Shown here: one piece after another, positions 7,485 to 15,829 of the stretch | Layout: each line of letters begins with the position of its first letter | Position numbering within the stretch: the stretch's first letter is position 1 | Source of the DNA: an uncultured Clostridia bacterium | GTDB lineage: Bacteria; Bacillota; Clostridia; Christensenellales; Borkfalkiaceae | Assembly: GCA_934247225.1 (NCBI GenBank) | Contig: CAKQJE010000017.1 | Coordinates: 1 to 55,072, forward strand | DNA: 55,072 nucleotides | Reading direction: 5' to 3' | Made by a program: the position numbers and the translations under genes | The notes under the pieces: generated by a model | The model's input: only the letters and a program-made list of their open reading frames with translations | Told to the model about the DNA's origin: nothing | Databases searched by the model: none

Positions 7485-8549
7485 TTACAACTTATACCAA
7501 TAGTAATCATTTATAATGCGTGCATTATTTGCCGAATCGCTTACATCGACCAACTTTCCTTCGCTTTCACTTTCCATATCAATGAACGAAGAAGTTTTAT
7601 ACCACGTTGTTGCATCCTTAAACTCGACATTTTTAAGAGCCCAGCATCTTGAAAACGCCCCTTCACATATCTTCGACACATTTTCTCCTATTATCACACT
7701 CGTAAGCCCGCTGCAACCAGAAAACAAACCGTATTCTATACATGTCACGTTATCAGGTATTGTTATGCTTGTAAGTTCCCTGCAGTCATAAAACGCATCG
7801 AGCCCTATACCTGTTACACTATCAGGTATTGTTATGCTTGTAAGCCTGCTACAGCCATAGAATACAGAATCTCCTATACTTGTCACCCCCTCGCCTACCG
7901 TTACGCTTCTAAGTCCGCTGCAACCAGAAAACAACCTATCCTCTATATATGTCACGCTATCAGGTATAGTAATACTTGTAAGTCCACTGCAATCAGAGAA
8001 AACTGCCCTTCCTATACTTTTCACACTGCTTGGTATCGTTATGTTTGTAAGTCCACTGCAACCATAGAACAACTCATTCTCTATACTTGTCACGCTATCG
8101 GGTATAGTCATACTTGTAAGCCCGCTACAACCAGAGAAAGCTGCCCCTCCTATACTTGTAACGCTGTTTGGTATAGTTATACTCGTAAGTCCGCTACAAT
8201 CTTCAAACGCACGATCTTCTATATCTGTAACAGGCTTGCCGTGATACTCACTAGGGATATTCACTGTTCCTTTAAATTCTGTATTCCATTTTAATATTAC
8301 ACCACCTACATTAGCATAGCGCACTAAAAAAACAGAATACGAATTGCCGTCGTCATTCAATTTATACCTTAATTCATCGTTAACGTTCACATTCACATCA
8401 ACTTTCTCATTTCTGCAACTATATAGAAAATTATATATAGTAAGAAAAGCTAAACCGCACACCGTAAATAAAATACAGGCAATGTTAAGATATTTATCTC
8501 TTTTCTTAATTTCTTTATCTTCTGAGTACTTTCTATCTTCTATGTTCAT
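7485..8549 (-). CDS. Membrane-anchored BspA-type leucine-rich repeat protein
   Basis: The 354-residue protein has a charged N terminus, one transmembrane segment (about residues 22-44) and an extracytoplasmic domain of about nine BspA-type repeats (LRR_5; about 23 residues each, consensus GCSGLTSITIPDSVTSIG.AF). Such proteins are usually surface adhesins or scaffold proteins in gut bacteria. It is the last gene of a three-gene minus-strand operon of paralogues; its start is 3 bases after the upstream stop, with AAGGAG inside the upstream coding end. The C terminus diverges from the other two, lacking the EQWRNI tail. Binding partner unknown. Confidence 0.88.
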   Translation of the reverse strand: MNIEDRKYSEDKEIKKRDKYLNIACILFTVCGLAFLTIYNFLYSCRNEKVDVNVNVNDELRYKLNDDGNSYSVFLVRYANVGGVILKWNTEFKGTVNIPSEYHGKPVTDIEDRAFEDCSGLTSITIPNSVTSIGGAAFSGCSGLTSMTIPDSVTSIENELFYGCSGLTNITIPSSVKSIGRAVFSDCSGLTSITIPDSVTYIEDRLFSGCSGLRSVTVGEGVTSIGDSVFYGCSRLTSITIPDSVTGIGLDAFYDCRELTSITIPDNVTCIEYGLFSGCSGLTSVIIGENVSKICEGAFSRCWALKNVEFKDATTWYKTSSFIDMESESEGKLVDVSDSANNARIINDYYWYKL

Positions 8550-8552
8550 TTT

Positions 8553-10334
8553 TTAGTATTCTCCTTTTTTTATATTCCCGTCGGTACAGTGTACAACGTA
8601 TTCGCCTGTGTTATAATTCCAATATAAGCCTGTCACAATATTTCTCCATTGTTCTTTTGTTCCAATGAAAGTAATTTCTGTAAGTCCGCTACAACCAGAA
8701 AACGTATAGTCGGGAATTGTTTTTACCTTTTCTCCGATTATTACGTCGATTAATTCAGAACAGCCTATAAATATAGTGTCATCGCTCACAATAATTTTTC
8801 CATTAAGAAAACTGTACGAATATGACCCCGCCTTTGAACAATTTTCAGCATTCCATACTACTTTTTCAAGTTTACTACACCCCTTGAATGCAGAATTTCC
8901 TATGTTCATAACTTTGCTTCCTATTGTAACAATTTTTAGTTCACTACAATTACCAAACGCCAGTTGCCCTATACTTGTCACGCTGTCCGATATCGTTATG
9001 CTTGTAAGTCCTCTACAACCTAAAAACGCATAATTCTCTATACTTGTTATACTATCATCATTTGGTATAATACTGTTATTGCATCCTAATATCAATTTTT
9101 TGGTTTCTTTTTCAATTAAACAGTCGCCAACGCTCTTATAGTTAGCGTTTCCCTCTGATACAACTATGTTTTCTAAACTATCGCAACCCTTGAACGCACA
9201 ATATCCTATACTTTTTACACTGTCGGGTATAGTTATAGCCGTAATTCCACAACAATCACGAAACGCATAACTTTCTATACTTACCACTCCATCGGAAATC
9301 GTTATACTCGTAAGTCCACTACAACCAGAGAACGCACCACTTTCTATACTTTTCACGCTATCAGGGATATCTATACTCGTTAATCCACTGCAACCTTCAA
9401 ACGCATACCTTCCTATACTTGTAACGCTATTGGGAATTGTTATGCCCGTTAGTCCGCAGCAATCAGAGAATGCATAACCCCCTATACTTGTAACGCTATT
9501 GGAAATTGCTATATTTGTTAGTCCTTTACAACCAGAAAACGCAGAACCGCCTATACTAGTCACGCTGTCGGGTATCTTTATATTTGTAAGCCCTCTACAA
9601 TCATAGAACGCATAGTCGGGAATTACTCTCACCTTTTCTCCGATTGTTACGTCGGTTAATTCTGAACAACCTTTAAATATAGTATCATCTGTCACATGAA
9701 ATTTTCCATCAGAAAAACTGTTCGAATATGAACCCGCCTTTGAACAATTCTCGGCATTCCATATTACTTTTTCAAGTTTGCTGCACCCATAGAACGCTTG
9801 CCCACCTATACTTGTCACATTATTTGGAATCGTTATACTCGTTAGTCCGCTGCAACAATCAAATGCACGTTCTCCTATACTGGCCACACTGTCGGGTATC
9901 GTTATGCTCGTAAGTCCACTACAACCAGAGAACGCACCACTTTCTATACTTTTCACACTATCAGGGATACTTATGCTCGTCAGTTCACTACAACGAGAGA
10001 ATGCATAACTTCCTATACTTGTAATGCTATTGGGAATCGTTATTCTCGTAAGTCTGTGATCAGAAAACGCACAACCTTCTATCCTTGTGACGGGCTTACC
10101 ATTATGCTTTCTGGGGATATTTATACGTATTTTTTTACTTAAATACACAGAATCATCTAAAACAACAGAATACGAGTTGCCATCATCATTTAATTCATAC
10201 TTTAATTCACCGTTAACGCCAAATAATAATACATACCCAATAGTTACAATCAAAGCTATAGCACATAACGCAACTACAATTACAATAATATCAACAATTT
10301 TACCGGATTTATTCGCTTTCATTTCTGCTTTCAT
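8553..10334 (-). CDS. BspA-type leucine-rich repeat protein, large paralogue
   Basis: The 593-residue product has an N-terminal transmembrane anchor (about 12-36), about twenty BspA-type repeats, and the C-terminal tail FIGTKEQWRNI...GLYWNYNTGEYVV common in clostridial LRR_5 proteins. A unit containing VIWNAENCSKAGS, a TIF.GCSEL segment and IGEKV..IPDY occurs twice (around residues 185-260 and 490-560), so the gene grew by internal duplication. A non-LRR insert with SEGNANYKSV lies between repeat blocks. The GGAGA ribosome binding site overlaps the upstream stop region. Likely displayed on the cell surface; ligand unknown. Confidence 0.88.
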   Translation of the reverse strand: MKAEMKANKSGKIVDIIVIVVALCAIALIVTIGYVLLFGVNGELKYELNDDGNSYSVVLDDSVYLSKKIRINIPRKHNGKPVTRIEGCAFSDHRLTRITIPNSITSIGSYAFSRCSELTSISIPDSVKSIESGAFSGCSGLTSITIPDSVASIGERAFDCCSGLTSITIPNNVTSIGGQAFYGCSKLEKVIWNAENCSKAGSYSNSFSDGKFHVTDDTIFKGCSELTDVTIGEKVRVIPDYAFYDCRGLTNIKIPDSVTSIGGSAFSGCKGLTNIAISNSVTSIGGYAFSDCCGLTGITIPNSVTSIGRYAFEGCSGLTSIDIPDSVKSIESGAFSGCSGLTSITISDGVVSIESYAFRDCCGITAITIPDSVKSIGYCAFKGCDSLENIVVSEGNANYKSVGDCLIEKETKKLILGCNNSIIPNDDSITSIENYAFLGCRGLTSITISDSVTSIGQLAFGNCSELKIVTIGSKVMNIGNSAFKGCSKLEKVVWNAENCSKAGSYSYSFLNGKIIVSDDTIFIGCSELIDVIIGEKVKTIPDYTFSGCSGLTEITFIGTKEQWRNIVTGLYWNYNTGEYVVHCTDGNIKKGEY

Positions 10335-10337
10335 TTT

Positions 10338-11342
10338 TTAATATTCTCCCAGTTTAATATTTCCGTCAGTACAGTATACAGTGTATCCGCCTGTGTTATA
10401 ATTCCAATATAAACCTGTCTCAATATTTCTCCACTGGTCTTTTGTTCCTGTAAAGCGGATCTCCGTAAGTCTGCTGCAATCAGAGAACGCATTCTCTCCT
10501 ATACTAGTCACACTGTCGGGTATCTTTATACTTGTAAGCCCACTACACCCTTCAAATTCAGAACGTCCTATTCTTGTTATGCTATCAGGAATTGTTATAC
10601 TAATAAGTCCGCTACAACCAGAGAATGCTCCTCCAATACTCGTCACACTATCGGGTATGTTTATACTTTTAAGCTTGCTACAATCCTTGAACGCACGCCA
10701 GCCCATTTCTATCACGCCATTTCCTATTATCACGTTCGTAAGTTCGCTACAATTTTCAAACGCATAATCTCCTATACTTGTCACTTTATCCGGTATAGTA
10801 ACGCTCGTAAGTGCACAGCAACCACCGAACGCATAACGTCCTATACTTGTCACACTTTTACCTATCGTTACCCTTTTAAGACCACTGCAACCATAGAACG
10901 TCAAGTTAGGTATTTTTTTTACTTCTTCTCCGATTATTACTTCGGTTAATTTAGAACAACCTTTGAATATTGGATTATCAAATGAATCTGCTTTCATGCA
11001 ATCTATCGCATTCCATATTACGCTCGTAAGTTCACTACAACCGGAAAATGCAGAATCGCCTATGTACGTAACGCTATTCGGTATCGTTACACTCATAAGT
11101 CCGCTGCAATCGGAGAACGCACTCTTTACTATACTTGTCACAGTTTTTCCGTTATATTCTTTTGGAATGTTAAGTTCTGTTCCTTTAAACGTACCTATAC
11201 CTACCACCGAATATGAATTTCCACTAGAATTTAGATTGTATTCTAACTCTTCTTCGCTCATGTTGGTTTTCTTCTTATACACTATAAAAGCGAGTGCCAA
11301 AAGAACCATTACAATAATCATAATTTTGCCTGTTTTTTTCAT
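10338..11342 (-). CDS. BspA-type leucine-rich repeat protein, first gene of operon
   Basis: The 334-residue product starts at the ATG at 11342, which follows AAGGAGGAAACAAA; a longer open frame upstream lies in the leader RNA and is not used. It has an N-terminal membrane anchor (about 5-22), about ten BspA-type repeats, one copy of the VIWNAIDCMKA unit seen twice in the next gene, and the EQWRNI-like tail (DQWRNIETGLYWNYNTGGY). It is followed by its paralogue with a stop-to-start gap of 3 bases. Expression is probably controlled by the structured leader upstream. Confidence 0.88.
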   Translation of the reverse strand: MKKTGKIMIIVMVLLALAFIVYKKKTNMSEEELEYNLNSSGNSYSVVGIGTFKGTELNIPKEYNGKTVTSIVKSAFSDCSGLMSVTIPNSVTYIGDSAFSGCSELTSVIWNAIDCMKADSFDNPIFKGCSKLTEVIIGEEVKKIPNLTFYGCSGLKRVTIGKSVTSIGRYAFGGCCALTSVTIPDKVTSIGDYAFENCSELTNVIIGNGVIEMGWRAFKDCSKLKSINIPDSVTSIGGAFSGCSGLISITIPDSITRIGRSEFEGCSGLTSIKIPDSVTSIGENAFSDCSRLTEIRFTGTKDQWRNIETGLYWNYNTGGYTVYCTDGNIKLGEY

Positions 11343-11404
11343 TTTGTTTCCTCCTTGAAACTTTTGTCGAATATTGTTTTTTTCGACGTAGACTTTTTTG
11401 GCAC

Positions 11405-11439
11405 AAAAAAAGTGCCGCTTCAAAGCAAGAAGCGGTCAC
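11405..11439 (-). terminator. Leader terminator (attenuator) of the LRR operon
   Basis: On the minus strand the stem GTGACCGCTTC / GAAGCGGCAC (11412-11439) is followed by seven T residues (11405-11411). It lies about 65 bases upstream of the first LRR gene start, downstream of the operon promoter. The 5' arm can pair instead with 11452-11466, giving a competing antiterminator. Confidence 0.7.
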
Positions 11440-11570
11440 AATGTAAAAATACGCTTTCTCGCTTTGTTGGCACATAACTATAATTCCACTAAAGCAAATT
11501 ATTGTAACGCGAAAAATGCACCTTTACCTAATGTGTAAATTTGCTTCTAGTGAATATTAAATTATGTGCC
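11405..11570 (-). ncRNA. Candidate structured leader RNA (riboswitch-like attenuator)
   Basis: The predicted transcript begins near 11570. It first folds into a long imperfect helix: arms 11535-11570 and 11469-11500, with GGCACATAA/TTATGTGCC at the base and AGCAAATT/AATTTGCT higher up, around a 34-base apical region. Next, CAAAGCGAGAAAGCG (11452-11466) can pair with CGCTTCTTGCTTTG (11421-11434) over 13 pairs plus one bulge. That pairing excludes the terminator hairpin. A sensor helix plus alternative terminator/antiterminator is the design of a transcription-attenuation riboswitch. No known riboswitch consensus was recognised. It could alternatively be a protein-binding leader. Confidence 0.55.
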
Positions 11571-11576
11571 ATCCTT

Positions 11577-11605
11577 ATTCTATCACACCGAAAGGTCTTT
11601 GTCAA
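11577..11605 (-). promoter_or_regulatory. Sigma-A promoter of the LRR operon
   Basis: Minus-strand TTGACA (11600-11605) and TAGAAT (11577-11582) are separated by 17 bases. The transcript start would be near 11570, giving a leader of about 230 bases. Confidence 0.75.
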
Positions 11606-11722
11606 CTTTATTTTTTAAAATTTTGATAAATTTGTGAAACCGAAGGACGTTCAAAACTCTGAACAAAAAAACTAAAGCTAAAAAAGATTGATAAAAAACT
11701 AAAATTTAAAATATTACAGACT

Positions 11723-11768
11723 AAAAAAATCTCCTGTAAATCGATTAACGACTTATAGGAGACTTTTT
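11723..11768. terminator. Bidirectional terminator downstream of veg
   Basis: The stem TCTCCTGTAA / TTATAGGAGA (one G-U pair) is flanked by T-runs on both strands. The loop contains ATCGATTAACGAC, a near-variant of the dispersed TAATCGACTTATA motif. Confidence 0.75.
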
Positions 11769-11797
11769 ATAATGTAATTTTCAATACGGCAAAATCT

Positions 11798-12043
11798 TCA
11801 TTTTGTTTTATACCGCCTTATGACGACGTTGCCGCAGCAGACTTCCGAATAGGAAAAACTCGTTTTGCCGTTGAATTCCCCGTAAGGAGAGACTGTAAAC
11901 AACGCGGGATAAACGTTGGTTATCCTTCCTTTATATGAAACGTATTTGTTTCTGCCGAGGTTTACCTTTACGTTTACGTCCTCGTTAAGACATTTTTCTA
12001 TTGCTCTTTTTACCGTTCCGATATTCGCGCTCGATTTTATCAT
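11798..12043 (-). CDS. veg: Veg family protein
   Basis: The 81-residue protein matches the Veg family (about 85 residues in Bacillus subtilis). It has an N-terminal helix with ANIGTVKRAIEKCLNEDVNVKV, then a central SYKGRITNVYPALFTV segment and the FSYSEVCCGNVVI C-terminal strand. In Bacillus, Veg stimulates biofilm gene expression by interfering with SinR. It is a small conserved cytoplasmic protein with an Sm-like barrel. It lies alone between the ATPase gene and a bidirectional terminator. No strong ribosome binding site is visible, so the start is set by homology. Confidence 0.8.
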   Translation of the reverse strand: MIKSSANIGTVKRAIEKCLNEDVNVKVNLGRNKYVSYKGRITNVYPALFTVSPYGEFNGKTSFSYSEVCCGNVVIRRYKTK

Positions 12044-12120
12044 ACGATAATTATCGACAAGCTTTCGCCCGTTTAAACGTTACTATCGTGAAAATTTTCT
12101 TACGCGCCGCGTTTTTCAGG

Positions 12121-14691
12121 TTAAAGCAATTTCCTGCTTTCGTGGCAACAGAAGTAAATAATCTGCTCGTTTTCGGCTATTTCTTTTAAGAATTCCGTAA
12201 CTTTTCCTATATGCTCCTTATCGAGATTGACGAACGGGTCGTCCATAATAAGGAAAGGTTTTTCACCGCCGAATGCGTTTTCGATAAGGCTCAGTCTGAA
12301 ACAAAGCGACAAAATGCAACGCTGCCCCGAACTCAAATGCTTGTCGTCTCTTATCTCGCCGCCGGACTCGAAAAACATTTTGAAATCCTTGTTCATTACG
12401 ATTTTTTCGCCCAAAGCCTTTTCGAGCGGCAAGGAATATTTGACGAACGCGTCTTTTACGGGCGCGACGTATTTCTGTTGAAGCTTTTCATCCGCGGCTT
12501 TGAGATAAACTTCCGCCAAGGCTATGATTTCACGCTTTTCGGTATATGTTTTGAGGTTTTCTTCCGCAACCGCAAGTTTGTTTTTGTTTTCCGACAAAGT
12601 TTCGTAAACGGACTCCGCGGCGGATATCTCGCTTCTCTTTACGGCTATCGCCCGCTGACACAAATTAAACCGCGAAGAAAGTTCGTCCGTAGATAACGCT
12701 TCGCCCGTCGGCTCGACGGTGAGATTATTTTTTTCGCGGTATTCCGCGACCGAATTTTTAAGACGAGCGCACTCGTTTTTTAACCTTAAAATATTCGATA
12801 AGTCAGCCTCTAAGTTCTTTAACTGCCTTTTTTCGTCATCATTGACGAGTAAACCGTAACGGTTGAAAAACGCCGAAATTTCCTTTTTCGCTTCGAGTTC
12901 CTCCGCTTCCGCCGCTTTATATTTTTTTACGGTTTCGCTTTGTTCGTCGGAAAGTCTTCTGTATTCCGCGACCATATTTTTGAGCTTGAAGAATTCGTTT
13001 TCGAGGTCGTTTTCGTCAACGTCGCCAAGAAATCTCGAAAGGAAATTCTTAACCGAGTCGGCGGCTTTTATAATCTGCTCCGACTTTTCCGAAAGAGTTT
13101 TTCTTCTCGAAGCCGAGTCGTTTTTAAGCATAAAATATTCGTCCGCTTCGGATTTGAACTTAGCGTAATCGAACATTACTCCGTTTCTCGAATAATATCC
13201 GAGCGGAACGATGATCTCGCGTAAATTTTCGCCCGCTAAGTCGACGTCGGCTCTGATTTTAGCCATACTCTCGGTATTATCCTGCGTTTTTTTGCGATTT
13301 TTAACCCCGCTTACAACTAAACCGACGCTTATCGCCAGACCGACAAACCCGACAGCCGAAGCTATGTAACCCGCCGCGCTAAGGCTGCCGCCGACCGCGA
13401 ACGCAAGGATAAGCCCGACGACCATAACCGCAAACGAAACGACGGCCAAAATAGCGGCAAAACCGCCGTTTTTCTTATTGCCGTCATTGCTCGGGGCGGG
13501 CGCGATCGTAAGGCTTTGCCTGTATACCTCTTCTCTTTCCCTGTAATTCTCGGCGGCGCGCTCTGCATTTTCAATCGCCGAGCTTAAATCTATACCGCCG
13601 AATTTCTTATCGAGTTCGGTTTCGCGCGCGTTTTCTTTTCCTTTCAGATTTTCGATTTCGCTTTTTCTTAAAGCAATCTCGTTGATTGTCGATCCGAGTT
13701 TTCTGAAAGCCTCGTCGGACGGCGTTCCGCTTGCAAAAGTCCGCGTATAAGTCTGTAAACGCGCTTTTTTGTCTTCCTGAAAGACCAAGGATTCCCGTCT
13801 TGCCCGAAGCCGTTCGACAGCCGAAACAAGCTCGTCCGTCCGCGCGATTTCCATTTCGTCGGGTATTCCTCTCGGGTATTTTTCGGCGTATGCTTTAAGC
13901 TCGGCGAGCTTTTCCTCTTCGTCGGCTTTAAGCTTTTTATAAGCTTTCCATTTTTCGATTTCCACGTTTTTCGCGGAAGCTTCTTTAAGCTTTGCCGAAA
14001 GCTCCTTTTCGGTTTCGGTGAGTTTTTTCAGCTCCGCGTAGTAATTTTCGAGCGCGAGACCTTCCTTTTCTATATTCTCGATTTTGGTTTTCAGATCGGA
14101 AATTTCGGCTTTCGCGCCGGATATAAGGTCGTTATTGCCCTTTGCCGCTTTGTATTTTTTTCTTGCCGTTTCGAGTTTCGAAAGCGCGTCTTCGTAGCTC
14201 ACCCCGTCGGAGTCGGTAACGAATTCGCCCAGAAGCCCGTTTATGGTTCCCGTGGACGAAATATCGGCGATTTCGGAGTCGATAAAAAGCGTTCTTATAA
14301 AAGACTCCTCGTCGAGTCCCAGAACTTTCAGTCCCGGAACGGGATCGAGTTCGTTCGTCGGCACGGAATTTTTATAAACCCTGCATTCGTCGTCGAGATC
14401 GCTTTTCTTTCCGAAAAAACGCTCGATACGATAGTTCTCGCCGTTGAATTCGAAATCGAGACTGCCGCCGAACTTTCCGCCGTCGAACGGGTAAAATTTA
14501 CGCCTGTCGTTGAACTCCTTGCCGTTGGAGCGGTAGGGTGCAAGCCCGTAAAACATAGCCTTTATAAAGGAAGCGAGCGTGGTTTTGCCGAATCCGTTGT
14601 TTTCGAAAACCTCGTTTATGCCGTTTAAGAAAGATTTATCGAAATTCTTTATCTTTCCGTAGTTTTCAACGTGAATTTTTAATATTTTCAT
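12121..14691 (-). CDS. YhaN/SbcC-like coiled-coil ATPase
   Basis: The 856-residue protein starts with MKILKIHVENYGKIKNF and a Walker A (GFGKTT at about residues 34-39). Long coiled coils span about 170-400 and 500-760. The C-terminal half-site has the ABC signature LSSGQ and Walker B (FLIMDDPFVNLD). A hydrophobic double segment (about 408-468) interrupts the coil, as in YhaN-type ATPases rather than classic SbcC, which has a zinc hook instead. It overlaps the upstream SbcD-like nuclease gene by 4 bases (ATGA). Together they should form a Mre11/Rad50-like complex acting on DNA ends; the hydrophobic hairpin may tether it to the membrane. Confidence 0.88.
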   Translation of the reverse strand: MKILKIHVENYGKIKNFDKSFLNGINEVFENNGFGKTTLASFIKAMFYGLAPYRSNGKEFNDRRKFYPFDGGKFGGSLDFEFNGENYRIERFFGKKSDLDDECRVYKNSVPTNELDPVPGLKVLGLDEESFIRTLFIDSEIADISSTGTINGLLGEFVTDSDGVSYEDALSKLETARKKYKAAKGNNDLISGAKAEISDLKTKIENIEKEGLALENYYAELKKLTETEKELSAKLKEASAKNVEIEKWKAYKKLKADEEEKLAELKAYAEKYPRGIPDEMEIARTDELVSAVERLRARRESLVFQEDKKARLQTYTRTFASGTPSDEAFRKLGSTINEIALRKSEIENLKGKENARETELDKKFGGIDLSSAIENAERAAENYREREEVYRQSLTIAPAPSNDGNKKNGGFAAILAVVSFAVMVVGLILAFAVGGSLSAAGYIASAVGFVGLAISVGLVVSGVKNRKKTQDNTESMAKIRADVDLAGENLREIIVPLGYYSRNGVMFDYAKFKSEADEYFMLKNDSASRRKTLSEKSEQIIKAADSVKNFLSRFLGDVDENDLENEFFKLKNMVAEYRRLSDEQSETVKKYKAAEAEELEAKKEISAFFNRYGLLVNDDEKRQLKNLEADLSNILRLKNECARLKNSVAEYREKNNLTVEPTGEALSTDELSSRFNLCQRAIAVKRSEISAAESVYETLSENKNKLAVAEENLKTYTEKREIIALAEVYLKAADEKLQQKYVAPVKDAFVKYSLPLEKALGEKIVMNKDFKMFFESGGEIRDDKHLSSGQRCILSLCFRLSLIENAFGGEKPFLIMDDPFVNLDKEHIGKVTEFLKEIAENEQIIYFCCHESRKLL

Positions 14692-15749
14692 ACGTCGATT
14701 TCCCTCCCCGAAAGTGCTTTTATGCCTACCGATATAACCTTTCTTTTAACCTCTTCGCTCTCCGAACTTGCGAGAACCTGCCTTATAAACTCGCCTTTTA
14801 AGGAATTATCGCCCGCAATTTTATCGAAATCGAACTTTCGGAGCGTTTCGTCCTTAACCGAAACGAAATAAAAATCGCCTTTTAAAAGTCTCTCGGTTTC
14901 CGCCGCGAGACCTTCGCCGTCGAACGATATTTCGCCTTTTAAAACTATCCTTAAAATATCGCTTCTGTCCGCGGAAATATTTTCCCGAACGATTTTATAA
15001 GCTTCGTATTCTCCGCTTGCCGCGGAAACGTCGATAACGAACTCGTCGATTTTACGCACGGAATTTTCGATAAATTCGGACGTGATTTTTCCGCCGTCGG
15101 TATCGACGAGATAAAAGCCTTTCGCGCCCGTTTCGTCGAACCCGCGCCCTTCGAGACAGCCCGAATACGCGTAAATTCCGCGGTCGTCTACCCGCCCGCG
15201 ACTCGCGAAATGTATATGTCCGAGCGCGAGATAATCTATATTTTTATCTTTAAGCTTAGCGATATTGATTTTGCCGTCGCCGACGGACTCGCTTTTCTGT
15301 CCGTGCAAAAGCACGACGTTGATTTTCGACGGATCAAGAGACAAGGACGAGTAAAACGAAGTGCAGTTTTCGGGCGCGATTTCGAGTCCGCTGAAAACGA
15401 CGTCGCCGTAAGCATAGCTCGTCCACTCCTTTGAAAATGTTTTTAAATTGTCGTAATTTTCCGAGTACGATTCGAGATTGTCGTGATTGCCGCGAAGATA
15501 TAAAAAATCCACGTCGGGATTATTTCTCACGACGCTGTAAAAAAATTCTTTGTCTTTTTTAAGCGGTCGGTCGCCGTCGAAAACGTCGCCGCAAAGCAAA
15601 ATCACTTTTACGCCGAACGACCTCGCTTTTTCGACCATATTTTTGAACGCCGCGCGCACTTCGGCTTTTCTCTCCTCCGATTTTTCGGGCGGAAGTTTTG
15701 CTTCGATTTTCGAGCCGAGGTGAATATCGGCGGCATGAATAAATTTCAT
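14688..15749 (-). CDS. SbcD/YhaO-like DNA-repair metallophosphoesterase
   Basis: The 353-residue protein has all phosphoesterase motifs of the Mre11/SbcD family: DIHLG near residues 8-12, GDVFDGD near 54, GNHDN near 88, and later HGQ and GHIH. It is translated first and overlaps the coiled-coil ATPase by ATGA, so the two are made together as a nuclease/ATPase pair for processing DNA ends or hairpins. The ribosome binding site GGAG is 8 bases from the ATG. The ATG and its surroundings are duplicated 23 bases upstream, creating a tiny upstream reading frame. Confidence 0.9.
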   Translation of the reverse strand: MKFIHAADIHLGSKIEAKLPPEKSEERKAEVRAAFKNMVEKARSFGVKVILLCGDVFDGDRPLKKDKEFFYSVVRNNPDVDFLYLRGNHDNLESYSENYDNLKTFSKEWTSYAYGDVVFSGLEIAPENCTSFYSSLSLDPSKINVVLLHGQKSESVGDGKINIAKLKDKNIDYLALGHIHFASRGRVDDRGIYAYSGCLEGRGFDETGAKGFYLVDTDGGKITSEFIENSVRKIDEFVIDVSAASGEYEAYKIVRENISADRSDILRIVLKGEISFDGEGLAAETERLLKGDFYFVSVKDETLRKFDFDKIAGDNSLKGEFIRQVLASSESEEVKRKVISVGIKALSGREIDV

Positions 15750-15772
15750 ATGCTCTTCTCCGTAAATTTCAT
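15746..15772 (-). CDS. Tiny upstream reading frame (8 codons), uncertain
   Basis: A 23-base partial duplication (AGCATATGAAATTTA appears twice) creates an ATG at 15772 whose frame (MKFTEKSI) ends in a TGA that overlaps the ATG of the SbcD-like gene. It could couple translation or be a by-product of the duplication. There is no good ribosome binding site for it. Confidence 0.25.
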   Translation of the reverse strand: MKFTEKSI

Positions 15773-15829
15773 ATGCTGTTCTTCGTTTTTGTCGGATTTC
15801 GCGTAGCGACGTTTATCGCAAGTCCGCGT

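Noticed and set aside
11405..11570. T-box leader in front of the LRR operon
   Set aside because: TGTGACCGC near the terminator resembles the T-box core, but the UGGN acceptor-pairing bases are not intact, there is no specifier-loop stem I, and the downstream genes are not amino-acid related.
11464..11577. MITE formed by the long inverted repeat upstream of the LRR operon
   Set aside because: The repeat starts where the predicted transcript starts and is followed by a terminator/antiterminator pair, which fits a leader RNA better; no target-site duplication was seen.
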